Positions 50,121-58,996 of a stretch of DNA of 64,000 nt are shown in pieces. The notes beneath the pieces are model-generated. The model made no database searches, was not told the origin of the DNA, and saw only the letters and a program-made list of their open reading frames with translations. The DNA lies in NCBI RefSeq assembly GCF_000826525.2, contig NZ_LN651330.1, positions 497,857 to 561,856 on the forward strand. Reading direction: 5' to 3'. Position 1 is the stretch's first letter; each line of letters starts with the position of its first letter. The position numbers were made by a program, and so were the translations under genes. Origin of the DNA: Mobilicoccus massiliensis. GTDB lineage: Bacteria > Actinomycetota > Actinomycetes > Actinomycetales > Dermatophilaceae.

Positions 50121-52070
50121 ATGAATCCCCAGCAGGCGCTCGCGGAGGTCGTCGTCGACGAACTCGTCCGGCTCGGTGTGCGCGAGGTGGTCCTCGCACC
50201 CGGTTCGCGCTCGGCGCCCCTGGCATACGCGCTGCACGACGCCGACTCGGCGGGACGGCTGCGGCTGCACGTGCGGGTCGACGAGCGGTCGGCGGCGTTC
50301 CTCGCGCTGGGGCTGGCCAAGGCCACCGGGATCCCGGCACCCGTGGTGACGACCTCGGGCACCGCGGTGGCCAACCTCACGCCGGCCGTGCTCGAGGCAC
50401 ACGAGTCCGGAGTCCCGATGCTGCTGCTCACGGCCGATCGCCCGCCCGAACTGCGCGGCACCCGCGCGAACCAGACCACCGATCAGCTCGCGTTCTTCGG
50501 CCGCAACGTGCGCTGGTTCCACGATCTCGGTGTGCCCGAGCCGCGCCCCGGGGCAGCGTGGCGCACCGCGATCGACCGTGCCGTCGCCGCGACCACGGGC
50601 GCGACGGGGGGCGATCCGGGACCGGTGCACGTCAACGTCCCGCTGCGCGACCCGCTCGTGCCGGACCTTTGCTCGGCGCACCCTCATGGCCACGAGGGCC
50701 GCGAGACTCACGAGGCCCACGCCGCCTCCGACGGCCACGACGACCTCGAGCCCGGCGCGTGGGTCCGATCGTTGGCGGGCAGGACGGACGGGGCGCCGTG
50801 GACGTCGATTTCACGCCGCACCGCGTCCTGGGGTTCACCGCCGTTGCGCGAGATCCCCCGGACTCTCGTCGTGCTCGGTGACGCGCCGACGCCGTTGCTC
50901 GCGACCGCCGTCGAGTGGGCGGCGCGTCGGTGCCATCCGGTCATCGGGGAGCCGTTCGGGCCGGCGTCGTGCGGTGGCGCCGTCGGGCGCCTGCCGCACG
51001 GAGTCCGCCTGGCCGGGTACGCGGAGGAGGCCGAGCTCAGGCCAGACCGCATCATCGTCGTCGGCCGCCTCACGTTGTCGCGCAGCCTCGCTCGGCTCCT
51101 ACGGCTGCCGGACGTGCGGGTCGACCTCGTGACGGGCGACCGGAGTTGGGCCGACCCAGGGCACGTCGTCACCGCGGTCCACGATCCCGGCGCGTTCGGC
51201 GCGGCACACCTGCACCTCGGGGCGGGTCTCGCGGGGACGAGCGCGCTCGAGCACACCGCGAGGACATCGACGGGGGGTGCCGATGAGCACCCCTCGCAGA
51301 CCACGTCCGGTGCGGCCACCGTCGCGGCGACGGAGGACGGGGACCCGGCCGGCAGCAGCGCAGGACTGCACGACGCAGACCCGCAGGGCGCGACGCTGGG
51401 AGGCTCCGACGGCTCACCGCGCGGTGGCAGCGTCTCGGAGGAGGCGCAGACGCATCGGGCGGCGTGGACCCGCGCGGCCGCGGAGATCTCGGCCGAGATC
51501 GAGGCCTCCCTGAGATGGCCGAGCGGCCCGGCATTGGCGTCGACGCTGCTCGACGCGGTGCCCGAGGGCGCGGTGGTCTTCCTCGGGTCGAGCAACGGGG
51601 TGCGCCACGTCGACCTCGTCCGCGGCCTCCACGGCTCCGACCACGCCGAGGTCGTCGCGAGCCGCGGCCTCGCCGGGATCGATGGCTGCGTCTCGACGGC
51701 CGTCGGAATCGCGCTCGGCAGCGGCCGGCCCACGTACGCGCTGCTCGGCGATCTGACCTTCCTCCACGACGCGAACGGCCTCCTCATCGGGCCGGATGAA
51801 CCGATCCCCGACCTCACGATCGTCGTGGGCAACGACGACGGCGGTGCGATCTTCGGCGATCTCGAATACGGGCGGGCCGAGGTCCGCGAGGCGCTCCCCG
51901 GCAGCTACGAGCGACTCTTTCGCACGCCGACCGCCACCCGACTCGACGCGCTCTGCGCCGCGCACGGGGTGCGGCACGTCCTCGCGCGGAGTCCCGAAGC
52001 GCTCGTCGCCGTTCTCGCCGAACGGCCGTCGGGACTCACCGTCGTCGAGGTGACGTTGCCGGCCGCCTGA
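50121..52070 (+). CDS. menD: 2-succinyl-5-enolpyruvyl-6-hydroxy-3-cyclohexene-1-carboxylate synthase
   Basis: This 649-residue thiamine-diphosphate enzyme condenses isochorismate with 2-oxoglutarate in menaquinone synthesis. APGSRSAPLAYAL, the HVRVDERSAAFLALG catalytic-Glu block, DRPPELRGTRANQTTDQ and, near the end, GDLTFLHDANGL and VGNDDGGAIFGDL are canonical. It is about 100 residues longer than usual because of low-complexity inserts near 185-212 (His/Glu/Asp-rich) and 363-443 (Ser/Thr/Gly/Asp-rich). CAGAAT ends 6 bp before the ATG, so the transcript may be leaderless. Confidence 0.96.
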   Translation: MNPQQALAEVVVDELVRLGVREVVLAPGSRSAPLAYALHDADSAGRLRLHVRVDERSAAFLALGLAKATGIPAPVVTTSGTAVANLTPAVLEAHESGVPMLLLTADRPPELRGTRANQTTDQLAFFGRNVRWFHDLGVPEPRPGAAWRTAIDRAVAATTGATGGDPGPVHVNVPLRDPLVPDLCSAHPHGHEGRETHEAHAASDGHDDLEPGAWVRSLAGRTDGAPWTSISRRTASWGSPPLREIPRTLVVLGDAPTPLLATAVEWAARRCHPVIGEPFGPASCGGAVGRLPHGVRLAGYAEEAELRPDRIIVVGRLTLSRSLARLLRLPDVRVDLVTGDRSWADPGHVVTAVHDPGAFGAAHLHLGAGLAGTSALEHTARTSTGGADEHPSQTTSGAATVAATEDGDPAGSSAGLHDADPQGATLGGSDGSPRGGSVSEEAQTHRAAWTRAAAEISAEIEASLRWPSGPALASTLLDAVPEGAVVFLGSSNGVRHVDLVRGLHGSDHAEVVASRGLAGIDGCVSTAVGIALGSGRPTYALLGDLTFLHDANGLLIGPDEPIPDLTIVVGNDDGGAIFGDLEYGRAEVREALPGSYERLFRTPTATRLDALCAAHGVRHVLARSPEALVAVLAERPSGLTVVEVTLPAA

Positions 52071-52126
52071 CGCGCCGGCGCGAAATCGCGTTGACGCGAG
52101 GACGAGGCTCCCGAGAGGGTGGGCCG

Positions 52127-53395
52127 GTGATCACGATCCGCCAGTTGACCTCGGCCGATGCCGAGGCGGCCGACACCCTCGACACCTACGCCTTCGTCGG
52201 CGACCCTTCGCTGGAGACCGCGGAGCACAACACCTCCGAGCTCGACTGGGACCGGACGTTCGGTGCCGAACATCCCGACCTGCCGGGGCGTCTCGCGGGC
52301 CTCTACACGTCCTACGATCTGCGGGTCCGCGTACCGGGCGCGTCCTGTGACGGCGGCACCCGCGCGGTCCCCGTCGACGGCCTGAGCTGGGTGGCGGTGC
52401 ATCCCGACGTGCGCCGACGCGGAGTGCTCGCCGCGATGATCCGCCGCCACCTGGAGACGGCGCGGGAGCGCGGAGCGGCGATCGCCGGCCTGCACGCGTC
52501 GGAATCCGGGATCTACGGCCGCTTCGGGTACGGCGTCGCGAGCCACGACATCTCCTACACCCTCGGCCGCGGTACGGAGTTCTCCGTGCCGGAGTCGGTC
52601 TCCGCCGAGGCCGATCGCACGACCACGCACCTGCTTCTCGACGTCGACGACGACGAGATCGCCCGGCGCGCCTGCGACGTCGACGCGGCGTCCTCGATGC
52701 TGGGCGAGGTCGCCCTGCCCTACCGGCTCGCGCGCCGGTACCTCCGCGACACCCCCGAGGGCCGCAGAGGCCGGGAGCCGATGCGCGGCCTCGTCGCCGT
52801 CCGTGACGGTCGTGACGTGGGGATGACGTTCTTCAGCCGCAAGACGTCGTGGGGGGATGACGCCGGCCCCGGCGGCACCGTCACCGTTCACCACCTGTGC
52901 GCCGTCGACCCCGCGGCGATGCTCGCCCTCGGGCGCCGCCTCGTCGACATGGACCTCATGGCCCGCACCGAGTTCGCCGGCCGCGGACTCGACGACCTGC
53001 TGCTCGTGTGGGCGGGCTCGGTCCGCTCGCGCAAGGTCCGGGTCAGGGACGCGCTGTGGCTGCGCCCGGTCGACGTCGGGTCGATGCTCGCCGCGCGCGG
53101 GTACGCCGCCGCGCTCGACGTCGTGCTCGAGGTGACCGACCCGACGTGCGAATGGAACCGCGGCGCATGGCGCCTCGTCGTCGACGAACACGGGGAGGCG
53201 ACGTGCGAACGCACCCGGCGGGAGGCGGGCGTGCACCTCGACGTCGACGTGCTCGGAGAGATGTTCCTCGGCCTGCGCGGCCCGGCCGCTCTCGCCGCGT
53301 CCGGCCGCCTGCGCGAACACACGCTCGGCGCCGTCGCCGCCATGACCCGTGCCTTCGCCACGGGCGTCCTCCCGATCGGCGGCGTCGGATTCTGA
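52127..53395 (+). CDS. Eis-like GNAT acetyltransferase
   Basis: This 422-residue protein has the three-part layout of the Eis family: an N-terminal GNAT domain with SWVAVHPDVRRRGVLAAMI and ESGIYGRFGYG (Tyr of the active site), a second degenerate GNAT-like domain, and a C-terminal sterol-carrier-like domain. Family members acetylate amine groups of proteins or aminoglycosides; the substrate here is unknown. The GTG at 52127 follows GAGAGGG. It stands between menD and menF without obvious metabolic link. Confidence 0.9.
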   Translation: MITIRQLTSADAEAADTLDTYAFVGDPSLETAEHNTSELDWDRTFGAEHPDLPGRLAGLYTSYDLRVRVPGASCDGGTRAVPVDGLSWVAVHPDVRRRGVLAAMIRRHLETARERGAAIAGLHASESGIYGRFGYGVASHDISYTLGRGTEFSVPESVSAEADRTTTHLLLDVDDDEIARRACDVDAASSMLGEVALPYRLARRYLRDTPEGRRGREPMRGLVAVRDGRDVGMTFFSRKTSWGDDAGPGGTVTVHHLCAVDPAAMLALGRRLVDMDLMARTEFAGRGLDDLLLVWAGSVRSRKVRVRDALWLRPVDVGSMLAARGYAAALDVVLEVTDPTCEWNRGAWRLVVDEHGEATCERTRREAGVHLDVDVLGEMFLGLRGPAALAASGRLREHTLGAVAAMTRAFATGVLPIGGVGF

Positions 53396-53424
53396 CGCCT
53401 GCCGGGCGGTCCCGGCCCGCCCCG

Positions 53425-53533
53425 CGCAACAAAGACCGGTCAGTCTGAGGGCGTTCGACGTGGTCGGCCAGCTGACCAGGGGGAACAGCGAATCGGTCGC
53501 GTGACGACGCCACGGTGACCGGTCTTTGTTGCG
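53425..53533. repeat. Family C inverted repeat with long loop
   Basis: CGCAACAAAGACCGGTCA (53425-53442) and its exact complement (53516-53533) flank a 73-nt loop. It lies 30 bp after the acetyltransferase stop and may terminate it. The AT-rich inner part (ACAAAGA) differs from families A and B. Confidence 0.75.
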
Positions 53534-53558
53534 TGAGATTCCCGGGGCACCCTGGGGG

Positions 53559-53578
53559 TGAAAGGGCCTGTCCGAGCG
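53559..53578. repeat. Single family B half-element
   Basis: GTGAAAGGGCCTGTCCGAGC matches the right-arm unit of the family B repeats at 31.4 and 37.6 kb; no left arm is present. It lies between the family C hairpin and the menF promoter region. Confidence 0.6.
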
Positions 53579-53619
53579 GGGTGGGTGGCGCGGGTGACCG
53601 ACAGGTAGGGTGATCCGCT

Positions 53620-54930
53620 GTGACTTCCGACGCACCCGCCCACCTCATCGCGCGTACGCGCGAGGTCGGCGACGTCGCCTCGCTGCTCGCCCTGCTGCCC
53701 GCCGATGCGCCGTCGCGAGAGTTGTGCTCGTGGGTGCGCGGGGGCGACGGGATCGTCGGCTGGGGCCGCGCGGCGGGCATCGCCACCTGCGGGGAGTCGC
53801 GCTTCGACGACGCGGAGACGTGGTGGCGACACGTCACCGAGGACGCCGAGGTCGACGACGAGGTGGGCCTCGTCGGGACCGGGCTGGTGGCCTTCGGGTC
53901 GTTCGCGTACTCCCCGGCTTCACGCGAGGAATCGCTGCTGGTCGTGCCACGGGTCATCCTCGGCCGACGCGACGGCCGCAGCTTCGTCACGACGATCTCG
54001 TGGTCGGTCGGCGCACACGACGACGCAGAGGTTCCGTCGTCCCAACCCGCGCCGCGGTCGCCCGGCGAGGTGAGCTTCTTCGACGGGGCGCTCGCGGGCC
54101 CCGCCTGGCAGACCGCGGTCGCCGAGGCCGTGCGCCGCATCGGTGAGGGCGACCTCGACAAGGTCGTCCTCGCCCGCGACCTCGTCGCCGAGGCCGAGCA
54201 GCCGATCGACCCTCGCTACCTGTTGCGGTGGCTGGCCGACGCCTACGCCAACACCTGGGTGTTCTCGGTCGACGGACTCCTCGGCGCGACCCCCGAGATG
54301 CTCGTGCGACTCGAACGCGGTCTCGTCACCTCCCGCGTGCTCGCCGGCACCATCCGGCGCACCGGCGACGACGAACGTGACCTCGCGCTCGCGGCCTCGC
54401 TCGCCCGCTCGAGCAAGGACCTCGAGGAGCACGAGTACGCGGTGGCCTCCGTCGCCGACGTCATCGCCCGGTACTGCACCTCGGTGAACACTCCCGAGAC
54501 GCCGTTCGTGCTGCACCTGCCGAACGTCATGCACCTGGCCACCGACGTCGCCGGGCGCCTCACCAACGGCGCCTCCTCGCTCACCCTCGCGCGGGCGCTG
54601 CACCCCTCGGCCGCGGTCTGTGGCACACCAAAGGCACACGCCGACGCGGTGATCTCCGAGCTCGAGCACATGGACCGCGGGCGTTACGCCGGCCCGGTGG
54701 GCTGGATCGACGCCCGCGGCGACGGCGAATGGGGGATCGCCTTGCGCACCGGCGCTCTCGATCCGGCCGACCCGCGGCGCATGCGCCTCTTCGCCGGATG
54801 CGGCATCGTCGCCGGCTCCGACCCGGCCGCCGAACTCGCCGAGTCCGACGCCAAACTCGTGCCCATCCGCACGGCCCTCGCCGACCCCGGCCGCTCCGAG
54901 CGTCCTGGAGACCGCGCGAGCCGCATGTGA
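53620..54930 (+). CDS. menF: Isochorismate synthase
   Basis: This 436-residue chorismate-binding enzyme makes isochorismate, the substrate of MenD. LDKVVLARDLVAEAEQ, LLGATPEMLVRLERG, LAGTIRRTGDDERD, SSKDLEEHEYAV (with the general acid/metal Glu), LHPSAAVCGTPK and YAGPVGWIDARGDGEWGIALRT are all typical. The GTG at 53620 is 8 bp after TAGGGT, again suggesting a start with little or no leader. It could instead feed siderophore synthesis, but its place between menD and menG favours menaquinone. Confidence 0.94.
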   Translation: MTSDAPAHLIARTREVGDVASLLALLPADAPSRELCSWVRGGDGIVGWGRAAGIATCGESRFDDAETWWRHVTEDAEVDDEVGLVGTGLVAFGSFAYSPASREESLLVVPRVILGRRDGRSFVTTISWSVGAHDDAEVPSSQPAPRSPGEVSFFDGALAGPAWQTAVAEAVRRIGEGDLDKVVLARDLVAEAEQPIDPRYLLRWLADAYANTWVFSVDGLLGATPEMLVRLERGLVTSRVLAGTIRRTGDDERDLALAASLARSSKDLEEHEYAVASVADVIARYCTSVNTPETPFVLHLPNVMHLATDVAGRLTNGASSLTLARALHPSAAVCGTPKAHADAVISELEHMDRGRYAGPVGWIDARGDGEWGIALRTGALDPADPRRMRLFAGCGIVAGSDPAAELAESDAKLVPIRTALADPGRSERPGDRASRM

Positions 54931-55128
54931 GCGTCATTCACGCCGCCGCCCGAGCGGATCGGGCCGAGCACGCGCATCCGCCTACGAAGGCGACACCCGA
55001 CGACTCGGGCCCGCACCTCGCCGCCGTAGCCGCCGCCCGAGGCGCCACCACACTCCCCGCCCCGGCCACCCCGCAGACGCGGACGAGGCCACGCAGCAGC
55101 GGTGAGAGCCGATGAGAGGATGGGGATC

Positions 55129-55818
55129 ATGATGCGCGCAGGCCTGGACAAGGAGCCCTCGGACGTCGCCCGGATGTTCGACGCGGTGGCCGCCCGATAC
55201 GACCTCACCAACGACTTCATGACCGGTGGTCTCGTGCGGTACTGGCGCCGGGTCGTCACCGACGCGGTCGGGGCTCAGCCCGGAGAGGTCGTCCTCGACA
55301 TCGCCTCCGGCACGGGCACCTCGAGCGTCCCGTTCGAGCGTGCGGGCGCGCACGTCATCTCGGCCGACTTCTCCCTCGGCATGCTGCGCGAGGGCGCGCG
55401 CCGCTACCCCGACCTCTCGTTCGTCGCCGCCGACGCCACCCGGCTGCCGTTCGCCGACGACTCCGTCGACGTGGTCACGATGTCGTACGGTCTGCGCAAC
55501 GTGCGCGAGTACGCCGCCGCCCTCGCGGAGTTCCGTCGTGTCACGCGCCCGGGCGGCCGCCTCGTGATCTGCGAGTTCAGCTCGCCGACCACGCCCGCGT
55601 TCCGCGAGCTCTACACGCGCTACATCATGGGTTCGCTGCCGGCGATCGCGCGGGCCGTGAGCTCGGACCCGGAGTCCTACGTCTACCTCGCCGAGTCGAT
55701 CCGCGACTGGCCCGATCAGCAGCGTCTGGCCACGACCATCGGCGGCGCGGGTTGGCGCGGGGTGGAGTGGCGCAACCTGCTCGGCGGCATCGTCGCGATC
55801 CACCGCGCCCGCGCCTGA
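55129..55818 (+). CDS. menG: Demethylmenaquinone methyltransferase
   Basis: This 229-residue SAM-dependent methyltransferase of the UbiE/MenG family performs the last methylation of menaquinone. Motif I is [13 protein letters not shown] (54-66), and [38 protein letters not shown] and CEFSSP are the family blocks. The start is uncertain: ATG at 55129 (AGGA 8 bp before), ATG 55132 and GTG/ATG further upstream are in frame. A 198-bp gap separates it from menF. Confidence 0.95.
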   Translation: MMRAGLDKEPSDVARMFDAVAARYDLTNDFMTGGLVRYWRRVVTDAVGAQPGEVVLDIASGTGTSSVPFERAGAHVISADFSLGMLREGARRYPDLSFVAADATRLPFADDSVDVVTMSYGLRNVREYAAALAEFRRVTRPGGRLVICEFSSPTTPAFRELYTRYIMGSLPAIARAVSSDPESYVYLAESIRDWPDQQRLATTIGGAGWRGVEWRNLLGGIVAIHRARA

Positions 55819-55874
55819 TCCACCGGCATGCGTGACCCCAGCCAGCCGCGCGACCCCAGCCAGACAGGAGTGAC

Positions 55875-57188
55875 GTGAGTTCCCACAACGCCGACTCCCG
55901 GACCGCGGACGTCGTCGTCGTCGGCGCGGGCCCGGCCGGTGCCACGGCGGCCGCCTACCTCGCGGCCGACGGTCTCGACGTGGTCCTGCTCGAGAAGGCG
56001 ACGTTCCCGCGCGACAAGATCTGCGGCGACGGCCTCACCCCGCGGGCGGTCAAGGAGCTGGTCTCCCTCGGCGTGCCCCATCCGGCCGAGGAGGGGTGGA
56101 TCCGCAACCGCGGCCTGCGTCTCATCGGCGGCGGGCACCTCGTCGAGGTCGACTGGCCCGACGTGGCCGAGTACCCGGCGTACGGGCTCGCGATGCCGCG
56201 CACCGGCTTCGACCACGCCCTCGCCCGCCACGCGGTGTCCCGCGGGGCCCGGCTCGTCGAGGGTGCGTCGGTCACCGGTCCCATCCACGACTCGGGCGGC
56301 CGGGTCACGGGGGTTCGGGTCAAGGGGGTCGACGCGCGCGGCCGGGCCACGGGGGAGCGGTTCGAGTACCGGGCTCCCGTCGTACTGGCCGCCGACGGCA
56401 ACAGCGCCCGCCTCGGCGTGGCCGAGGGCCGACGCCGGCGGGACGATCGTCCCATGGGCGTCGGGGTGCGCACGTACTACGAGACCCCACGTAGCAACGA
56501 CGACTACATGGAGTCGTGGATGGAGCTGTGGGTCGACAAGGATCCGAAGGATCCCTCGGCCGGACGCATCCTCCTGCCCGGCTACGGCTGGATCTTCGCC
56601 CTCGGCGACGGCGCGAGCAACGTCGGCCTCGGCATCCTCGACACCTCGCCCGCCTTCGGCACGGTCGACTACAAGGACGTGCTGCGGCGGTGGGTCGCCA
56701 CGTTGCCGCCCGAGTGGACCTTCGACGAGGAACACCGCAACGGGCAGGTACGCGGTGCCGCCCTGCCGATGGCCCTGGGGCGGGTGCCGCACTACGCCGA
56801 CGGGCTGCTGCTGCTCGGCGACGCCGGCGGCATGATCAGCCCCTTCAACGGCGAGGGCATCGCCCACGCGATGGAGGCCGCGCGCCTGTCGGCCGAGATC
56901 GTCGCGCAGGCGATGACCCGGCCCGACGCCGCGGCGCGAGACCGCGTCCTCGCCCGCTATCCCGCCGCCGTCCGCGAGGAGATGGGCGGCTACTTCCGCC
57001 TCGGCACGGTCTTCGCCTCGCTCATCGGACACCCCGAGGTGATGCGTCTGGCCGTCCGGTACGGTCTGCCGCGGCGGACCCTCATGCGGTTCGTCGTCAA
57101 GATCATGGCGGGCCTCGCCGAACCCCACGGCGGGGGTCTCGACGATCGCGTCATCTCGACCCTGGCGCGCTTGACCCCTTCGGCCTGA
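55875..57188 (+). CDS. Geranylgeranyl-reductase-family oxidoreductase, MenJ-like
   Basis: This 437-residue FAD protein has GAGPAG (17-22) in the dinucleotide fold, KICGDGLTPRAVKEL, and LLGDAGGMISPFNGEGIAHAMEAARL of the geranylgeranyl reductase family. In mycobacteria MenJ saturates one isoprene unit of menaquinone, and it too lies near a menG gene, so the same role is likely: producing MK(H2)-type quinones. The GTG at 55875 follows CAGGAG. The NADH dehydrogenase genes follow after 116 bp. Confidence 0.88.
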   Translation: MSSHNADSRTADVVVVGAGPAGATAAAYLAADGLDVVLLEKATFPRDKICGDGLTPRAVKELVSLGVPHPAEEGWIRNRGLRLIGGGHLVEVDWPDVAEYPAYGLAMPRTGFDHALARHAVSRGARLVEGASVTGPIHDSGGRVTGVRVKGVDARGRATGERFEYRAPVVLAADGNSARLGVAEGRRRRDDRPMGVGVRTYYETPRSNDDYMESWMELWVDKDPKDPSAGRILLPGYGWIFALGDGASNVGLGILDTSPAFGTVDYKDVLRRWVATLPPEWTFDEEHRNGQVRGAALPMALGRVPHYADGLLLLGDAGGMISPFNGEGIAHAMEAARLSAEIVAQAMTRPDAAARDRVLARYPAAVREEMGGYFRLGTVFASLIGHPEVMRLAVRYGLPRRTLMRFVVKIMAGLAEPHGGGLDDRVISTLARLTPSA

Positions 57189-57205
57189 GAGCGCGGGTCA
57201 TTCAC

Positions 57206-57211
57206 TAGACT
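57206..57211 (+). promoter_or_regulatory. Possible -10 element of the nuo operon
   Basis: TAGACT lies 93 bp before the nuoA ATG in the 116-bp gap after the reductase gene. It fits the TAnnnT pattern; no convincing -35 is visible at 16-18 bp. This is the only gap in the run from 57189 onward large enough for a promoter. Confidence 0.4.
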
Positions 57212-57304
57212 GTTGGCGATGCCACGGGCCGGCGCGCCCGCGGCCTCGATTCGGGACACCGAGCCGGACCGTCGCACCATCAACCGAAAGGGGAGCGCGT
57301 CGAG

Positions 57305-57673
57305 ATGACCAGCCCCTATCTGCCGATCCTGATCTTCTTCGCCTGTGGCATCGGCTTCGCCGCCCTGTCGGTGTTCGGCCTGGGCCTCGTGCTGGGGCCC
57401 AAGCGGTACAACTCCGCCAAGGTCATGGCGTACGAGTGCGGCATCCAGCCCTCCCCGCGCGCGGAGGCGGGCGGGCGGTTCCCGGTCAAGTACGCCACGA
57501 CGGCGATGCTCTTCATCATCTTCGACATCGAGGCGCTCTTCCTCCTGCCGTTCGCGGTCACGTTCGACCAGCTCGGCCTGTACGGACTCCTCGCGATGAC
57601 GCTCTTCCTCGTCAACGCGTTCTTCATCGCCGACGCCTACGTGTGGCGCCGCGGCGGATTGGATTGGGACTGA
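57305..57673 (+). CDS. nuoA: NADH-quinone oxidoreductase subunit A
   Basis: This 122-residue membrane subunit of complex I has three helices. [20 protein letters not shown] (with the Cys of the moving loop) and [13 protein letters not shown] with conserved acidic residues in helix 2 identify it. GAAAGGGGAG lies upstream of the ATG with a long spacing. nuoB follows after 1 bp. Confidence 0.97.
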   Translation: MTSPYLPILIFFACGIGFAALSVFGLGLVLGPKRYNSAKVMAYECGIQPSPRAEAGGRFPVKYATTAMLFIIFDIEALFLLPFAVTFDQLGLYGLLAMTLFLVNAFFIADAYVWRRGGLDWD

Positions 57674-57674
57674 C

Positions 57675-58247
57675 ATGACGAACTCCGAATACGCCTTCGA
57701 CCCCGAGGCGCTGCCCTCGGGCGTGATGACGGCCAAGATCAACGAGCTCGCCGGGTTCCTGCTCAAGACCTCCGTCTGGCCGGCCACGTTCGGGCTCGCG
57801 TGCTGCGCGATCGAGATGATGGTCACGGTCTCGCCCGACAACGACATCGCGCGGTTCGGCATGGAGCGCTTCTGCGCCACGCCGCGCCAGGCCGACCTCA
57901 TGATCGTCGCCGGTCGGGTCAGCCAGAAGATGGCCCCGGTCGTGCGTCAGGTCTACGACCAGATGCCCGAGCCCAAGTGGGTCGTCTCCATGGGCGTCTG
58001 CGCGAGCTCCGGCGGCATGTTCAACAACTACGCGATCGTGCAGGGGGTCGACCACATCGTGCCGGTCGACGTCTATCTGCCCGGATGTCCACCGCGACCA
58101 CAGATGCTCATCAACGCCTTCCTCAAGCTGCACGAGCAGATCCAGAAGTCGCCGCACATCTTCGACCGCAAGGCGATCGCGCGTGAGGTCGAGCGGGCCG
58201 CGATGGCCGAGGTGCCGCTCATCGAGTCGAAGGGGCTGCTGGCGTGA
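57675..58247 (+). CDS. nuoB: NADH-quinone oxidoreductase subunit B
   Basis: This 190-residue peripheral-arm subunit binds the terminal 4Fe-4S cluster N2 that reduces menaquinone. The four ligands are visible: adjacent Cys43-Cys44 ([10 protein letters not shown]), Cys109 (GVCASSGG) and Cys138 (YLPGCPPRP). The C-terminus is a little longer than average. Its stop overlaps nuoC as GTGA. Confidence 0.98.
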   Translation: MTNSEYAFDPEALPSGVMTAKINELAGFLLKTSVWPATFGLACCAIEMMVTVSPDNDIARFGMERFCATPRQADLMIVAGRVSQKMAPVVRQVYDQMPEPKWVVSMGVCASSGGMFNNYAIVQGVDHIVPVDVYLPGCPPRPQMLINAFLKLHEQIQKSPHIFDRKAIAREVERAAMAEVPLIESKGLLA

Positions 58248-58996
58248 GTGAGAACACCCCCGGGTCCTCCGGACCCCAGACGCAGGGCACGGGTGGCCAC
58301 CTTCCCGCGGCGCCGGGTACCCACCCCGACCCCGTCGTCGTCGGCGAGCGCCAGGGCATGTTCGGCGCGACCCGCGGTCAGGACACCACCGGTTACGGCG
58401 GCCTCGTCACCCGCACGCTCTTCCCCGGTGCGTCGGTGCGCCCCTACGGCGGCTACTTCGACGAGATCGCCGACGAGCTCGAGGCGGCGCTCGCCCGACG
58501 CGGCGGCCCGACCATGGAGCAGGCCGTCGAGCGGGTCGTCATCGACCGCGGCGAGATGACCCTGCACGTGCGGCGCGAGCACTTGCCCGCCGTCTGCTGG
58601 GCCCTGCGCGACGAGCCCGCGCTGCGCTTCGAGATGTTCTCGGGTGTCTCCGGCGTGCACTACCCCCAGATGGAGGGGGAGGAGTTGCACGCCTGCTACC
58701 ACCTGCTCTCGATCACCCACCACTCGCGCCGCCTCCGCCTGGAGGTGAGCTGCCCCGAGGAGGACCCGCACATCCCCTCGGTGGTCGAGTGCTATCCCGG
58801 CGCCAACTGGCACGAACGGGAGACCTGGGACTTCTTCGGCATCATCTTCGACGGGCACCCCGCGCTCACGCGCATCCTCATGCCCGACGACTGGCCGGGG
58901 CACCCCCAGCGCAAGGATTACCCCCTCGGCGGAATCCCGGTGGAGTACAAGGGCGCCACCGTGCCGCCGCCGGACCAGCGGAGGGCCTACAACTGA
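58244..58996 (+). CDS. nuoC: NADH-quinone oxidoreductase subunit C
   Basis: This 250-residue 30-kDa subunit of complex I has a non-conserved N-terminus (about 70 residues) and the conserved [33 protein letters not shown] and [29 protein letters not shown] blocks. The GTG overlaps nuoB's stop, and its stop shares one base with nuoD (TGATG). Confidence 0.97.
   Translation: MSENTPGSSGPQTQGTGGHLPAAPGTHPDPVVVGERQGMFGATRGQDTTGYGGLVTRTLFPGASVRPYGGYFDEIADELEAALARRGGPTMEQAVERVVIDRGEMTLHVRREHLPAVCWALRDEPALRFEMFSGVSGVHYPQMEGEELHACYHLLSITHHSRRLRLEVSCPEEDPHIPSVVECYPGANWHERETWDFFGIIFDGHPALTRILMPDDWPGHPQRKDYPLGGIPVEYKGATVPPPDQRRAYN

Noticed and set aside
54927-55115. A 62-codon open frame whose GTG overlaps the menF stop (GTGA), filling most of the menF-menG gap
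   Set aside because: Composition is low-complexity Ala/Pro/Arg/Thr with no recognisable family and no ribosome-binding site of its own. The overlap could be chance in GC-rich sequence; only conservation in relatives would justify it.
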